Of a DNA stretch of 64,000 nt, positions 45,570 to 55,339 are shown piece after piece (position 1 is the first letter of the stretch; every line of letters begins with the position of its first letter). The DNA comes from Takakia lepidozioides (Eukaryota > Streptophyta > Takakiopsida > Takakiales > Takakiaceae). The position numbers and the translations under genes were made by a program. The notes beneath the pieces are model-generated. The model had not been told where the DNA came from. It searched no databases and saw only the letters and a program-made list of their open reading frames with translations. The stretch is from NCBI GenBank assembly GCA_030704615.1, contig CM060731.1:96018756-96082755 (forward strand), read 5' to 3'.

Positions 45570-46200
45570 CGGTCCGTCCGGGTTCCCAAGTCAGTTCGGA
45601 GTGGGACTGGCTCTGCCAAGAAGTTGGCATTTGAGGGCGAGCCTACACGGCGGTATTCCGGCGGTGACGTTTACGCACAGGCCAAAGCTAGAACCTCCAA
45701 CCATCATCCAATGCGTCAATGAGAGCTTCCTTGACGCTCTCGCCTGCCAGGGCGAAGAAGGTGGCACACAACAAGTCTCTGGCGGAGCAGAAGGGAAAAG
45801 CCAAGAAGAGGGCTGCCGGTACAGAGCCTAAAGACACCCCTGTTTTGAAGCCATGATGGAATTCTTCACGGCTGTGAGCACGAATTGCAAGAGCACTCGG
45901 GGGGGGGTTGAGGTGGAGAGAGCTTGCGACATGATTCTCCTCGACATTCCAGATGGGGAGCTGCTGGAGGGCCTGGATGGTGTGCCCACCTGGAACAGGT
46001 TTACTGAGGACTACTGGAAAGCCGGGTTTGGGCTGGCGGGGATGCTTCTGGATGACGGTGGATGTGTGTTGTCCTTGCCACGAGAGGGAAGACCACAGAG
46101 AATGCAGTGGCAAGGTGGACACCGAAAAGTGTCACCCCGGTCCTCCTCAGAAAATGGTTCTGCATCAGTACGCAGGGGTTTGCGAACAGAGGGCCAAAGT
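45570..46200 (+). pseudogene. ParB-methylase copy 3: motif-IV exon
   Basis: It carries 'VERACDMILLDIPDGELLEG' (DIPD codons 45,942-45,953), 'WNRFTEDYWKAGFGLAGMLLDDGG' and, after a 1-bp loss, 'VVLATRGKTTENAVARWTPKSVTPVLL'. The hydrophobic strand, acidic residue, helix and G-G turn match the motif IV-V region of N6/N4 methylases, where the catalytic loop is normally (D/N/S)-P-P-(Y/W/F). Here the aromatic that stacks on the flipped base is missing. Activity may be lost, or the true loop may lie elsewhere. Confidence 0.72.
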
Positions 46201-46288
46201 GTAAGTTATCAATCTATTGCATTCACTTCATATTGTGGTGTATGTTAAGTAGACCCTGGAATTGATCCCTTCTTTGTTGGATGTGCAG

Positions 46289-46841
46289 ACATTGGTGTTT
46301 GAGGCATATTGCTTTGTGAAGAGAGGGTCTACGTTCAAATTCCGCAACGACGGTCGTCTTGTTGATGCGCTGTGGACCCTGTAACCTACGATGTCCTCTA
46401 CAACTATGTGCCCCACTCTAGTATGCCGAAGGACACAAAGACAGGCAAACCGTGGCGGTACAAAAAAGCCGGACCCGAAGCCCTGCTTTCATCCAAACCC
46501 TCATGGAGACGTGCTCGGATGTCCAAGGGCGGATTCTGGACCTCACATGCGGCACGGGTAAGCCTTCACGTGCTCAGTTTGTCCCCTGGCCCCATTGCAA
46601 TTGCATGCCGCAAGCTATTTAACCGCCCGCTTTGTTCCTCAGGTGCTTCAATGTGGGCAGGGACGTTGTCCGACAGGCATGTGTTCGCCTTCGAGCCAGA
46701 TACTGCCCTCCACAACTCGGAACTTGCAGCGGCTGAACGTCTGCCGAAAGAGGAAGAGGCATCCTCGGAGGATGAGGAAAAATCCGAGAAGGAGCAGGGG
46801 GAGGAAGTTGGGATCGAGGCCGAGTAGCCCCCGGTTTACGA
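46289..46841 (+). pseudogene. ParB-methylase copy 3: motif-I exons
   Basis: The exon from 46,289 ends at 46,557 (ACGG|GTAAGC). The next starts at 46,643 (TTCCTCAG|GT). The join restores 'LDLTCGTG' + 'ASMWAGTLSDRHVFAFEPD', a SAM-binding glycine loop and the acidic end of strand 2, then 'LAAAERL'. The preceding 'AFIQTLMETCSDVQGRI' resembles the helix and turn before motif I (K-P-x-x-L-x-x-x-L-I-x-x-x-x-x-x-G-x-x-V/I). One base missing after GTTGATGC (about 46,368) and a G-to-T nonsense change (TAG 46,825-46,827) break this copy. Confidence 0.8.
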
Positions 46842-46969
46842 GTGAGTGGTGGCATTGTAAGTTGCCTCCAGATTTTGTGAGGCACCTCCCTCCGCTCTCT
46901 TATTTCATTGAAAACCCTTTCGGTTGTGCTGGTATTGACATTCTTCAAGTGGATTTGTTCTTACTGTAG

Positions 46970-47429
46970 GATGCCAAGTACTGCCGGAGGGACGTCTACA
47001 CCGGAGTTCATGGGCAGGAGGAACGTGCCTTTTTTTGCCAGGGGAGATTTCATGCCTAGTCCAGAAAGGGAGTACATCCTGCCTACTTATGCTGCCCGGC
47101 TTGCTTCGGTGTCCATTAGGAGGTGTTCCGAACGTAGTCGTGTACAGCAGATTTTAGACGAGGCAAGCCTCAAGAAAATGAAGATGAGGGAGGAGGCAGC
47201 AGCTATTAGAGCCCGTCGGCTCGTAGATTTGTGTTGGATTCTGCTGAGGAAAGTGGGAGGAAAACGCAGAAGATTCCCAGGAGGTGAGGTGGACAGTCCC
47301 CCAAGGAGAGGACGGGATTTTTGAGAGGCATAGTGGAACTGATGCATCACAGAGCTCGGAGGATGAGGGGGGATGAGGGGGATGAGGAAGAAGGTGGGGC
47401 AAGTTTCCTCGGAGGGTGTAGGAGAGTAG
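46970..47429 (+). pseudogene. ParB-methylase copy 3: acidic last exon
   Basis: It starts after TTACTGTAG with 'MPSTAGGTSTPEFMGRRNVPFF', passes a basic helix-like stretch and ends with an Asp/Glu/Ser-rich tail and TAG at 47,427. Single-base losses near 47,218 and 47,265 shift the frame, whereas copy 4 keeps the exon open. The tail has no known domain. Confidence 0.7.
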
Positions 47430-47492
47430 TGCCCATTCCGGCTATGACAGTTAGAACACACTTGTATAGACGTGGCTTGCCACAAAATTTGC

Positions 47493-47498
47493 AATAAA
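47493..47498 (+). terminator. Polyadenylation signal
   Basis: AATAAA 64 bp after the methylase stop, about 150 bp before the transposon end. The same sequence context is present after copy 2 (21,562) and in reverse after copies 1 and 4, so transcripts probably end inside the element. Confidence 0.55.
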
Positions 47499-47646
47499 AT
47501 GTTGCATTTTAAGTCCACTGGTGCCACATTCCAACTTCACATGACCCTATTTCCGTGCCTCCAACCCTATTTCGTGGACTCACAATGGTCTGCTCATGCT
47601 TTTTTTTTTTCCGCTCATGCTCATGCCGCTCATGAAATAGCAGCCC

Positions 47647-47658
47647 CCAGATTGGGGA
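47647..47658. repeat. Target-site duplication, right
   Basis: CCAGATTGGGGA, the partner of 32,927-32,938. Read on the minus strand it encodes the end of 'GVEFPNL' of the gypsy pol, and that frame continues at 32,926. Confidence 0.88.
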
Positions 47659-48329
47659 ACTCCACTCCCCTTAATGTCTCTAGTTGTAATGAGCCGTTGT
47701 CAAAGACTGTCTTGACGAGATAAGGGCCCATCCAGTATGAGTCAAACTTGGCTTTGAACTCCTCGTTCCGACTATCGAATAATAGTACCAGATCTCCTGG
47801 ATCAATTTTATTTTTTTTGCGCTTAGCATCGAAACGAGCCTTCCTTCGTCGTTGTACTGCCTCAATGTGCTGGGCTGCTGCTTGCCGGAGTTCATCCAGT
47901 CCTTCCAACATCTCGAGTCGTTCCTTTAATGACTCGGATGTTGCCAACCGTTCGGTAATGGCTAATCGTAGAGATGGGATGTCTCGATCGGCATGATGGA
48001 CTCTAACCCATAAACCAATGAAAAGGGGGTATGTCAAGTAGTTACCTTATGGGTCGCGAAATGCCCACAAGGCCAAAATTAACTGGTGTCCAATCCCTCT
48101 TGTGCTCCCTGATTGTCTTGGAGAGAATGTTGCACAGGGTTTGGTTGGCGCGCTCCACCTGCCCACTTGTTTGTGGATTATAAGGGGTCGCCTTTCGATG
48201 TTTGATGGAGAATGCCACCATCATTTCCTCGATGACGTCATTGATGAAGTGAGATCCTCTGTCACTCACTATCTCTTTTGGGCATCCGAATCGGGAAATG
48301 ATATATTCATAAATGAAAGAGGCGGTTAC
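47659..48329 (-). pseudogene. Gypsy integrase core end and C-terminus (interrupted element)
   Basis: Minus-strand frames give 'MSDRGSHFINDVIEEMMVAF' (second catalytic aspartate) and 'YNPQTSGQVERANQTLCNIL' (glutamate) at about 48,100-48,269. After a frame change come 'RRRKARFDAKRKKNKIDPGDLVLLFDS' and 'YWMGPYLVKTVFDNGSLQLETLRGVEFPN'. The chain is cut at 47,658 by the 14.7-kb transposon and resumes at 32,926. The tail is a typical gypsy integrase C-terminal domain. Confidence 0.85.
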
Positions 48330-49448
48330 CTATGCGTTGGCCCTCTTAACCGCTTTGGCTTCTGCCCACTTGGTCAGATACTCAGTGGCTACAATGATGT
48401 AGCAATTTTTTTGACTCGATGCAGGGTGCACTTCCCCTACATTGTCGATTCCCCACTTCTCAAACGGAGCAAGGGGGAGAGTGGGAACTAACGGCATTCC
48501 GAGCCTGTTATCCCGCTTGGCGTACCTCTGACAAGAGTCGCATTTTTGCACATGCATGTGCGCATCTTTGAACATGGAGGGCCAGTAGTATCCTGCCCTC
48601 AAATCCTTCTGCACTGTGAACCGCCCTTCAAAGTGTCCTCCACACATGCTATCATGGGCTGACTCTAAAATTTGGGAAACCTCCTCCGGGGTGACGCATC
48701 GCCTCAAGAGTCCATCCAATCCCCTTCTATAAAGTTGCCCTCCCACAAGAGCAAACTTCATGCTACGCAGTCGAAGTCGTCGTCGCGCATGTCGATCCAA
48801 TCCTGGGGGAAATTCCAAGGTGCTTAAATACTGAGCTATGTGTTCATACCATGGAGGAACGGTCTCTATGGAGAACAAAAATGCATCCGGAAAGTCATCG
48901 TCAATAGGCTCGTCCCCTATTTCCTCCGACAATCGGGAAAGGTGATCGGCCTGAGCATTAAGCCTTCCGGGCTTGTAGACTACCTTGTAGTCAAAATCCT
49001 GAAGCAGAATAACCCACCTGGCTATTCTCCCCGTCAAATTGGGTTTGTTGATCAGGTATCGTAATGCCATGTGATCAACAAAAAAAGTGAAAGGTGTCTC
49101 CAACAAATAATGCCGATACTTCTTTACGGCAAAAATCATTCCCAGAGCCTCCCGCTCCGTGGTGCTATACCTCGTTTCAGCGAATGTCAGCTGTCGACTA
49201 GCGAAGGATATCGGATGATCATGGCCATCAACATCTGGTTGGCACAGGGCACAGCCTACGGCCACCGCTGAAGCATCAACGTAAACATGGAAAGGCATGT
49301 TCCAGTCGGGAGTGGCCAAAACGGGAGCGGACGCCAAGCGCTGCTTGAGTGTCTCGAAAGACTCTTGACACCCTGTATCCCAGGAAAATACTTGGTTCTT
49401 CTTCAATAATCGAGTCAGAGGTAAGGCCTCTGTTGCATACTTGTCCAT
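48330..49448 (-). pseudogene. Gypsy RNase H and integrase N-terminal region
   Basis: A 372-codon open minus-strand frame: 'DKYATEALPLTRLLKKNQVFSW', RNase H blocks 'HVYVDASAVAVGCALCQ', 'YSTTEREALGMIFAVKKYRHYL' and 'FVDHMALRYLINKPNLTGRI'. Then come integrase zinc motifs 'HDSMCGGHFEGRFT' and 'CDSCQRYAKRDNR', and the first catalytic aspartate in 'KWGIDNVGEVHP'. It belongs to a different subfamily from the plus-strand element at 9,931-13,960 (clear sequence differences throughout). Confidence 0.87.
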
Positions 49449-49460
49449 AAATTTCCTATA

Positions 49461-50472
49461 TCACCCTGTGTGGCCAAGGAACCCTTTCACCTTAGATGAT
49501 GTCTCTGGTGCGGGCAATTCGACTATGGCGCTCACCTTTGTTGGATCTGTCGCCACGCCATCTTTGGACACTATGTGCCCTAGTAGCAGTCCATGTGTGA
49601 CTGAAACACGCACTTCATTGGGTTGAGAGAGATCCCATTCTCCCTGCACCGGATGAAGCACTCCCATAATGCTGCAACTTGATCTTTTGCATCCCCATTG
49701 CAACAAAAGTCATCTAAGAAGATGACCAAATTTCTTCTCACAATGTCTGAGAAGGCATACGTCATGACCCTCCGAAACGTCAGGGGTGCGTTGCACAGGC
49801 CAAAGGGCATCCGTGTATAGACAAAGGTGCCCCATGGTGAAGTAAAGGTGGTTTTCAACACATCCTTTGGGTCAGTCAACACCTGATTGTACCCTGAGAA
49901 TCCATCCATGAAAGAGTAGAGCTCCTTCCCTGCTACTTCTTCCACCAAAGTATCTATGAATGGCAAGGGAAAATGATCCTTGTGTGTTACCTTGTTAAGG
50001 GGGCGGAAGTCCACGCATACCCTTAGGCCTCCATTCTTCTTTCGGACGATCACCATCGGAGACACCCATGCTGATGTTTCCACTGGGAAAATAAATTTTG
50101 CGACTAATAACTTTTCAATCTTTGCTTTAATGAGCAGTGCTAAGTTGGGGTTCACCCTTCTCTCGCGTTGTCGTCTTGGGATGGCTCCCGGAATCAAGGG
50201 AATGAATGCATTGCCACGTAAGAAGGCACTCCCTTCAATTCGGTGTAGGACCATGCAAAGATGTCCTGAAATTCCTTGAATAGTGTCTGATACTCCAAGG
50301 CCTGCTCTGTTGTCAAGTGGGCTCCCACCTTCACCATCTTTGGTGACTCTCCTCCAACTGCCATGTCGATCAACTGCATCGTTGGTTCCGATGTGAAACA
50401 CGACCTCGGCTCAAATCGAGATCCATTTGATCCTTGCTGCAAATAGGGAATGTAAGGGGCGCTATGTTTCAT
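49461..50472 (-). pseudogene. Gypsy reverse transcriptase
   Basis: Minus-strand frames carry 'FQDIFAWSYTELKGVP' (about 50,250), 'GGLRVCVDFRPLNKVTHKDHFPLPFIDTL', 'YSFMDGFSGYNQV', '[26 protein letters not shown]' and 'VIFLDDFCCN' (the YxDD-type box as F-L-D-D). A second frame continues with 'GLLLGHIVSKDGVATDPTKVSAIVELPAP'. A frameshift lies near 49,600. Together with neighbours this is a nearly full-length but non-functional pol. Confidence 0.87.
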
Positions 50473-51290
50473 GACATCCCTTCTAGGTCGACCTCCTCTA
50501 CAATTCTCATATCCAGAATCTCGCCGTTTTCCTCCTGAGGAATCTCCTGTTCCTGCAGACCAACCCGTTCGGCGGATATGGAAAAGAGTTCGGTCAATGA
50601 CTCGAACTCCGGAAGTGCCTCGGTTGATACCGAGTGTACCATCACTTCCCTGCCTTGGTTTTCTCTGAACAACTAGGCGATGCAGTGTGCATCAGACTCG
50701 CATTCATACAATCCTGGTCCTAGAGACTTGACTGCGTCTTCTAGTCCTACCTTTCTTCGCTTAACCTCCCTGTGGGGCGCGGTAGCTGTTGCTAAAACTT
50801 GGTGGGCGTGTGAGGTGGGGAGGAGCTCTCCCTCTAACCACAAATCCTCCTCACTCAAGTCTACAGACTCCTCTTCAGAGCCAATCATGCTGAGCTCATC
50901 CTCATCCGTTTCTTTGTGAGGTGCTCCAGAAAGAAATGCAACAGTAGTAGTGTAAGGTCTTACCCTATAAGTAATGGTACCTGTCCCCCAGTCCGTTCGT
51001 GCCCTGGACTAGACCAACCATGGCCTCCCTAATAGGAGTGCATACGAATATTCGTCGATGGGAAAGTCTATGATTTGGAAGTCTACTGCATACGTGTAGC
51101 CTCCTGTCTTCATCTTGACATTGGCTATGTGACCCACTGGTCGGATCTTCCGCTGGTCAGCTAGCCTGATTGTCAGAGGGGATTCACAGGAGTCACCTTG
51201 TGCTGACTCCGAATGGCACATCGAGCGAATTACTCCAGGGTCTAGAGTTGGTTGCGCTGCAGTGAGGGCCATTAGTTATGAAAAGTGTAA
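50473..51290 (-). pseudogene. Gypsy linker and protease C-terminal half
   Basis: 51,009-51,272 (minus) reads 'LTIRLADQRKIRPVGHIANVKM' and 'DEYSYALLLGRPWL', the C-terminal half of a retropepsin. The D-[ST]-G active-site half is missing and the sequence changes near 51,290. The linker frames at 50,469-50,888 are acidic and lack motifs. The 5' end of the element (gag, 5' LTR) is absent. Confidence 0.7.
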
Positions 51291-51388
51291 GTCCAGGATA
51301 GCCAAAGGCTAAGCGGGTACTCCAGCTCCGACGTTCACAGGTTTGATTCGGCCATATATGTCGAAGGAGTCGAAGATGCACAATCTGT

Positions 51389-52014
51389 TTCTGCCCGGAC
51401 GATATGGCTCGTTGTGTGAATGGTGCCGTCCGCGACTCCTGCATTGCTAAGCCTCCCCCACCCACCATTTGGCCAGTGTGGGTGGGAACCTCCCTAACAG
51501 CACTGGAGATTGGCAAGTTGGAGGATGCCGGCTTTCGTCTGCACCGATCTGTGGCGTCGACTCTTGGTGGCCTTGCCGCTATGGTACCTCCTCAGACGAT
51601 ACTTCGCATCCCACGAGAAGGAATGGCAAAACAGTGCATCGGGTGGCTTCGGGGCCTGATCACGATGCGAAGGTGGAATCGGCCAGACTACTTCAGGCTC
51701 GGGTAACAGGAACTATGTAACCTGGGTATGGACGGGTTTATACTTTGGTCACATCTGGGTCTGTTTTGCACGACAGGGCCTATCAGGTGACGGTGGGAAA
51801 TTTTCCGGGGTGTACCTGTCCCGACTTCGTGTTCATGCGTGAGGAAGCTCTAGGAAGGAGAGGGAAATGGGTTCCCTGCAATTATCTTTACTACATCTTT
51901 TTGCGCAGGATGTATTGTGATCCCAAAAGAGACCGAATCATTCACCAGACGACACTTGGTCCTGGTGAGGTACGGACACTTTTGCAGCGAGACATTGGCA
52001 ATATCGAGTAGTGT
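51389..52014 (+). pseudogene. MULE-like transposase C-terminal fragment
   Basis: It aligns with the C-terminal half of the 32.9-47.6 kb transposase: 'IWPVWVGTSLTALEIGKLEDAGFRL' matches 'VWPVAPGCSLSQNEADALSAAGFRM', and a SWIM region 'YQVTVGNFPGCTCPDFVF...VPCNYLYYIFLRRM' follows. The SWIM C-x-H pair is C-x-Y here (CNY instead of CKH), so zinc binding is likely lost. A stop near 51,705 and a frame change split it. It is a different, diverged subfamily. The upstream part is missing at a junction with gypsy sequence. Confidence 0.75.
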
Positions 52015-52259
52015 TGCATATGTTGCGATTTTTTGCAATGTCGGAAAGGGCTGCCTTGTTTGTAGAATATGTATACTCAGTTCTTAAATCTGGACAAGCA
52101 GACGATGTCTCGTTATAAAAGGTAGTATTTTTTTTCATCGGGTTTGGTTTACGAGCCTCTAAAATTGTGTACGTCAACGTCACACACCACTTCTGCCCCC
52201 ACCCCCAACATTGCCCCGGGCCAAAAAAACAAAAAAAAACAAATATATATATTTGTTCG

Positions 52260-53360
52260 CAGGCCTGCCAAACATGGACAAGTGTCAGTATGAAAGCTCA
52301 TTTTATTTTTTCACAGCCTCTACAGAAGCATTGCGTAAATGAGCTTCATGATGACCATCTGTTTTTTTTTCCACTTCTTCTTGAATAACATGCACCTCAA
52401 CAAGTTTCACAATGACAGCTCATTTGTTTTCCACGTCCTCTATACAAACAAACCCTAAATAAGCATTCATGATGACCATATGATTTTTTTTTCACCTCTT
52501 CTTCAATAATAGAAACCTGAAGAAGTTTGACAATGATAGAGCTCAAGTTTTTGTTTCACCTCTTCTTCACAAACAAACCCTAATTTATTCATGATGACAT
52601 CTGATTTTTTTTTCACCTCTTTTCCATCAACAGAAACCTGAACAAGATTGACAATGATAAAGCTCAATTTTTTTCACCTCTTCTTCACAAACAAACCCTA
52701 AATAAGCATTCATGATGACCATCTGGTTTTTTTTCACCTCTTCTTCAATAACAGAAACCTGAAGAAGTTTGACAATGATAGAGCTCAAGTTTTTTTTCCA
52801 CCTCTTCTTCACAAACAATCCCTAATTTATTCATGATGACAATCTGATTTTTTTTTCACCTCTTTTTCAACAAGAGAAACCTGAACAAGATTGACAATGA
52901 TAGAGCTCAATTTTTTTCACCTCTTCTTCACAAACAAACCCTAAATAAGCATTCATGATGACCATCTGCTTTTTTTTCACCTCTTCCTCAATAACAGAAA
53001 CTCGAAGAAGTTTGACAATGGTGGAGCTCAAGTTTTTTTTTCACCTCTTCTTCACAAACAATCCCTAATTTATTCCCTAAATAAGCATTCATGATGACCA
53101 TCTGGTTTTTTTTTCACCTCTTCTTCAATAACAGAAACCTGAAGAAGTTTGACAATGATAGAGCTCAACTCTTCTTCACAAACAAACCCTAAATAAGCAT
53201 TCATGATGACCATCTGATATTTTTTTCACCTCTTCTTCAATAACAGAAACCTTAACAAGTTTGAGAATGAGAGCTCAATTTTTTCACCTCTTCTTCACAA
53301 ACAAACCCTAAATAAACATTCATAATGACCATCTGATTTCTTTTTTCACCTCTTCTTCAG
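52260..53360 (+). repeat. ~120-bp tandem repeat, left side of a foldback
   Basis: Units contain CCTAAATAAGCATTCATGATG, ACCATCTG, a T-run, CACCTCTTCTTCAATAACAG, AAACCTGAAGAAGTTTGACA and ATGATAGAGCTCAA. Marker positions 52,457, 52,700 and 52,943 show a 243-bp higher-order (dimer) period. Later ones (53,079, 53,191 and 53,310) are 112-136 bp apart. Noncoding. Confidence 0.88.
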
Positions 53361-53689
53361 AGTGAATTCCGTGGTGAAGCAGATCTTGCGGAATTACGTG
53401 TCGGCAGACCAATCAGACTGGGTGGAGCACTTGGACGCGGCAGAGATTAGGGTTCACATATGGTGATGCCTCAACAAAGGTCTAGTAAAAGGGACAAGCT
53501 CATGTTTGGTATACTAACAGAGGGAGTGCAGCTATGGCGTGAGCCTAGCCGCGTGAGCCCAGGAGCTCAGCTCACGCTTTGCCCTCTAAGCGTGAGCCCA
53601 GGGGTTTAGTGGAGGAAGAAGCAGGCCCCATACCCGAGTCCTCTGTTTAGAGAGGTCCTATTGTCGTGGAAGCAGTTATAGCGCTTAAA

Positions 53690-54590
53690 AAAAGAGGTAT
53701 AGAAAGAATGGAATGGTCATTGTGAAACTTACTAAGGTTTTCTTATTGAAGAAGAGGTGAAAAAAAAAAGGCTGGGTGAGTCATCATGAATCTTACTTAG
53801 GGATTCTTGCATAAACAAGAGGCAAGAAAAGTTTGGATGCTCATTGTCAAGCTATCTGATGTTTCCAGTATTTCATCCATGGTGGATGGATGATGGATGG
53901 ATAAAATATTGAAGGAGAGGTTAAAAATAATGAGGATGGGCAAGAAGAAGCCCCAAAATATGACCCCTCCAATTTCTTGATCCCTTCTCTGGCTTTTGAT
54001 TGGCTGTAACCGCTGTGACTGGATTTTTGATTTAATTTTCTTTAGTGAACTTTCCCTGCTGGACTGTCCACTAGGATTACACATATGACAAGAATTTCGC
54101 TTTTCTGTACTTGCCGTTCCGTTCCCCTTTTTCTGTATTCATTAATGGGCCCGCCATTCATCCGAATTGACGCGCTAAGTAGGTACTTTGACGGCCATTC
54201 TTGTCCTCTTTCTTGATGACACCTGTTCTTGCACTTCCTTCTCAGCTGTGTGTCGCGCCCTGACTTCCACGTGTCTATTTTTAAACTGGTTTCCGTCCTT
54301 TTTTCCGTCGGCCATTTTTCTGAAGTTAATGTGCATCCACCTGTCACAGGCAATGGTTTTTGTTAATGTAAATGAGGTGAAAATTAAACAGATGGTCATC
54401 TTCAAGCTTATTTAGGCTTTGTTTGTGAAGAAGATGTGTAACAAAATGAGCGGTTTATTGTGGAACTTGTTCAGGTTTGTGTTATTGAAGATGAGGTGGA
54501 AAAAAAACACATGGTCATTGTGATTGCTTATTTAGGGTTTCTTTGTGAAGAAGAGGTAAAAAAAAAACATTGAGCTATCCTTGTGAAACT
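53690..54590 (-). repeat. Inverted counterpart of the ~120-bp repeat, around a 380-bp dispersed repeat
   Basis: 53,690-53,850 and 54,360-54,590 contain reverse-complement units of the array at 52,260-53,360 (for example GTTTGTGAAGAAGATGTG, TTATTGAAGATGAGGTGG and a TGGTCAT...GCTTATTTAGG block). Between them 53,970-54,350 is the minus-oriented copy of the repeat at 14,440-14,820. Overall this is a foldback layout with unequal arms. Confidence 0.7.
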
Positions 54591-54595
54591 TGTTT

Positions 54596-55250
54596 ACCTC
54601 TGTAAAGGTATCATTAATATAAGGGACCCTAGCAACCTTAGACTATACCTCCGTTAAGGTATCAACATTGAAATGACTTACTAAAATTTAAGGGCCTTTG
54701 GAGGATTGTTTGGAGGATCTTTGGGGTCCTTGGAGGAGTATTGGAGGACCCTTCAAGGAGTTTGGTGGACAATGTTGAAGAGCTCTTGAAGGATTGATTG
54801 AGGGATATTTGAAGGATACTTGCTACGACCATCCAAGCGAGTGGGTAGAGACAGGAGGGAGAGTGGTGGGATGAGAGCATTCTGGGATTAGGAATTGCTT
54901 TAGTCTCTCTTCCCCGTAGTCTTTCACCCTCTCTGTAGGCCAAAACCTTTCCGTAGGTGGAGGCAAGAGTCAGTCCGGGTTTGGGCTGGGTGTCTTTGCA
55001 GAAGCATCAGTGTGGAGTGATTTTTGGTGTGGGGGCATTGTTGTTTTGATTTGCATGTGTTTGGATCTCCCCCACACCTGCATGCTTGACTCTGCGCCCT
55101 GCTAGTTTGGTTTGGGCGCTTGTTTTTATAGGTGGTTGGTCCGGATTTGATCACCGGCCAATCCTAGAGTGTGTTGTCGGTGGTGAGGCTGGGGTGATGA
55201 CCAGCCAACCTATGAGTGCTTGCGGTGGATGCAAGTACAGGTGCAGGTTT
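54596..55250. other. Dispersed repeat and upstream region of the gag remnant
   Basis: 54,596-54,780 repeats 31,480-31,650. The rest has no long frame. A CCTTTCCGTAGGTGGAGGC...TTTGCAG stretch (54,947-54,999) could be a splice acceptor region or LTR sequence; no primer-binding site is evident. Confidence 0.4.
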
Positions 55251-55339
55251 ATGTTACGAACCTAGTAGTCTAAGCCATAAGCTGCAACAAGTTCTCTTAC
55301 TGGTTACCAAAAGGGGATTAAAGACAGGTTGACAGCCAG

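Larger units (their letters stand above)
40996..47429 (+). pseudogene. ParB-like domain / N6-N4 DNA methyltransferase gene, most complete copy
   Basis: About ten exons: 40,996-41,172 (GC donor possible), 41,520-42,961, 43,080-43,269, 43,372-43,656, ~43,735-43,866, 43,963-44,176, ~45,071-45,430, ~45,570-46,200, 46,289-46,557, 46,643-46,841 and 46,970-47,429; the ends marked ~ are approximate. The N-terminus is Lys/Arg-rich low complexity ('SKKQKARERAKERAKEQ'). Around residues 380-500 is a ParB-like domain with 'RPALPGDIDKL' and 'YVWDGNHRLLAW'. Four uncharacterised exons follow, then the methylase fold with 'DMILLDIPDGEL' (motif IV position) and 'ILDLTCGTG' (motif I). Motif IV before motif I is the beta arrangement. 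The C-terminus is acidic. Lesions: frameshifts in the 45.4-46.4 kb exons and a TAG at 46,825. ParB-methylase fusions are known from prokaryotes and phages; a spliced, transposon-borne form is unusual. Confidence 0.78.
32939..47646. mobile_element. 14.7-kb MULE-like transposon carrying a ParB-methylase gene
   Basis: Borders: left GGTTTGCTATTTCATGAGC, right (reverse complement) GGGCTGCTATTTCATGAGC, both followed by CATGAGC-rich tracts. A 12-bp direct repeat flanks them, and the interrupted gypsy pol frame resumes exactly. Cargo from left to right: a subterminal hairpin array, a leftward two-exon transposase, 3.3 kb of palindromic arrays, a rightward ParB-methylase gene and a 3' untranslated region with AATAAA. 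The transposase frames are open. The methylase gene has a few lesions. Precise borders and an uninterrupted transposase suggest fairly recent insertion. Related termini occur at 3,805, 21,718, 24,297 and 63,042. Confidence 0.88.
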
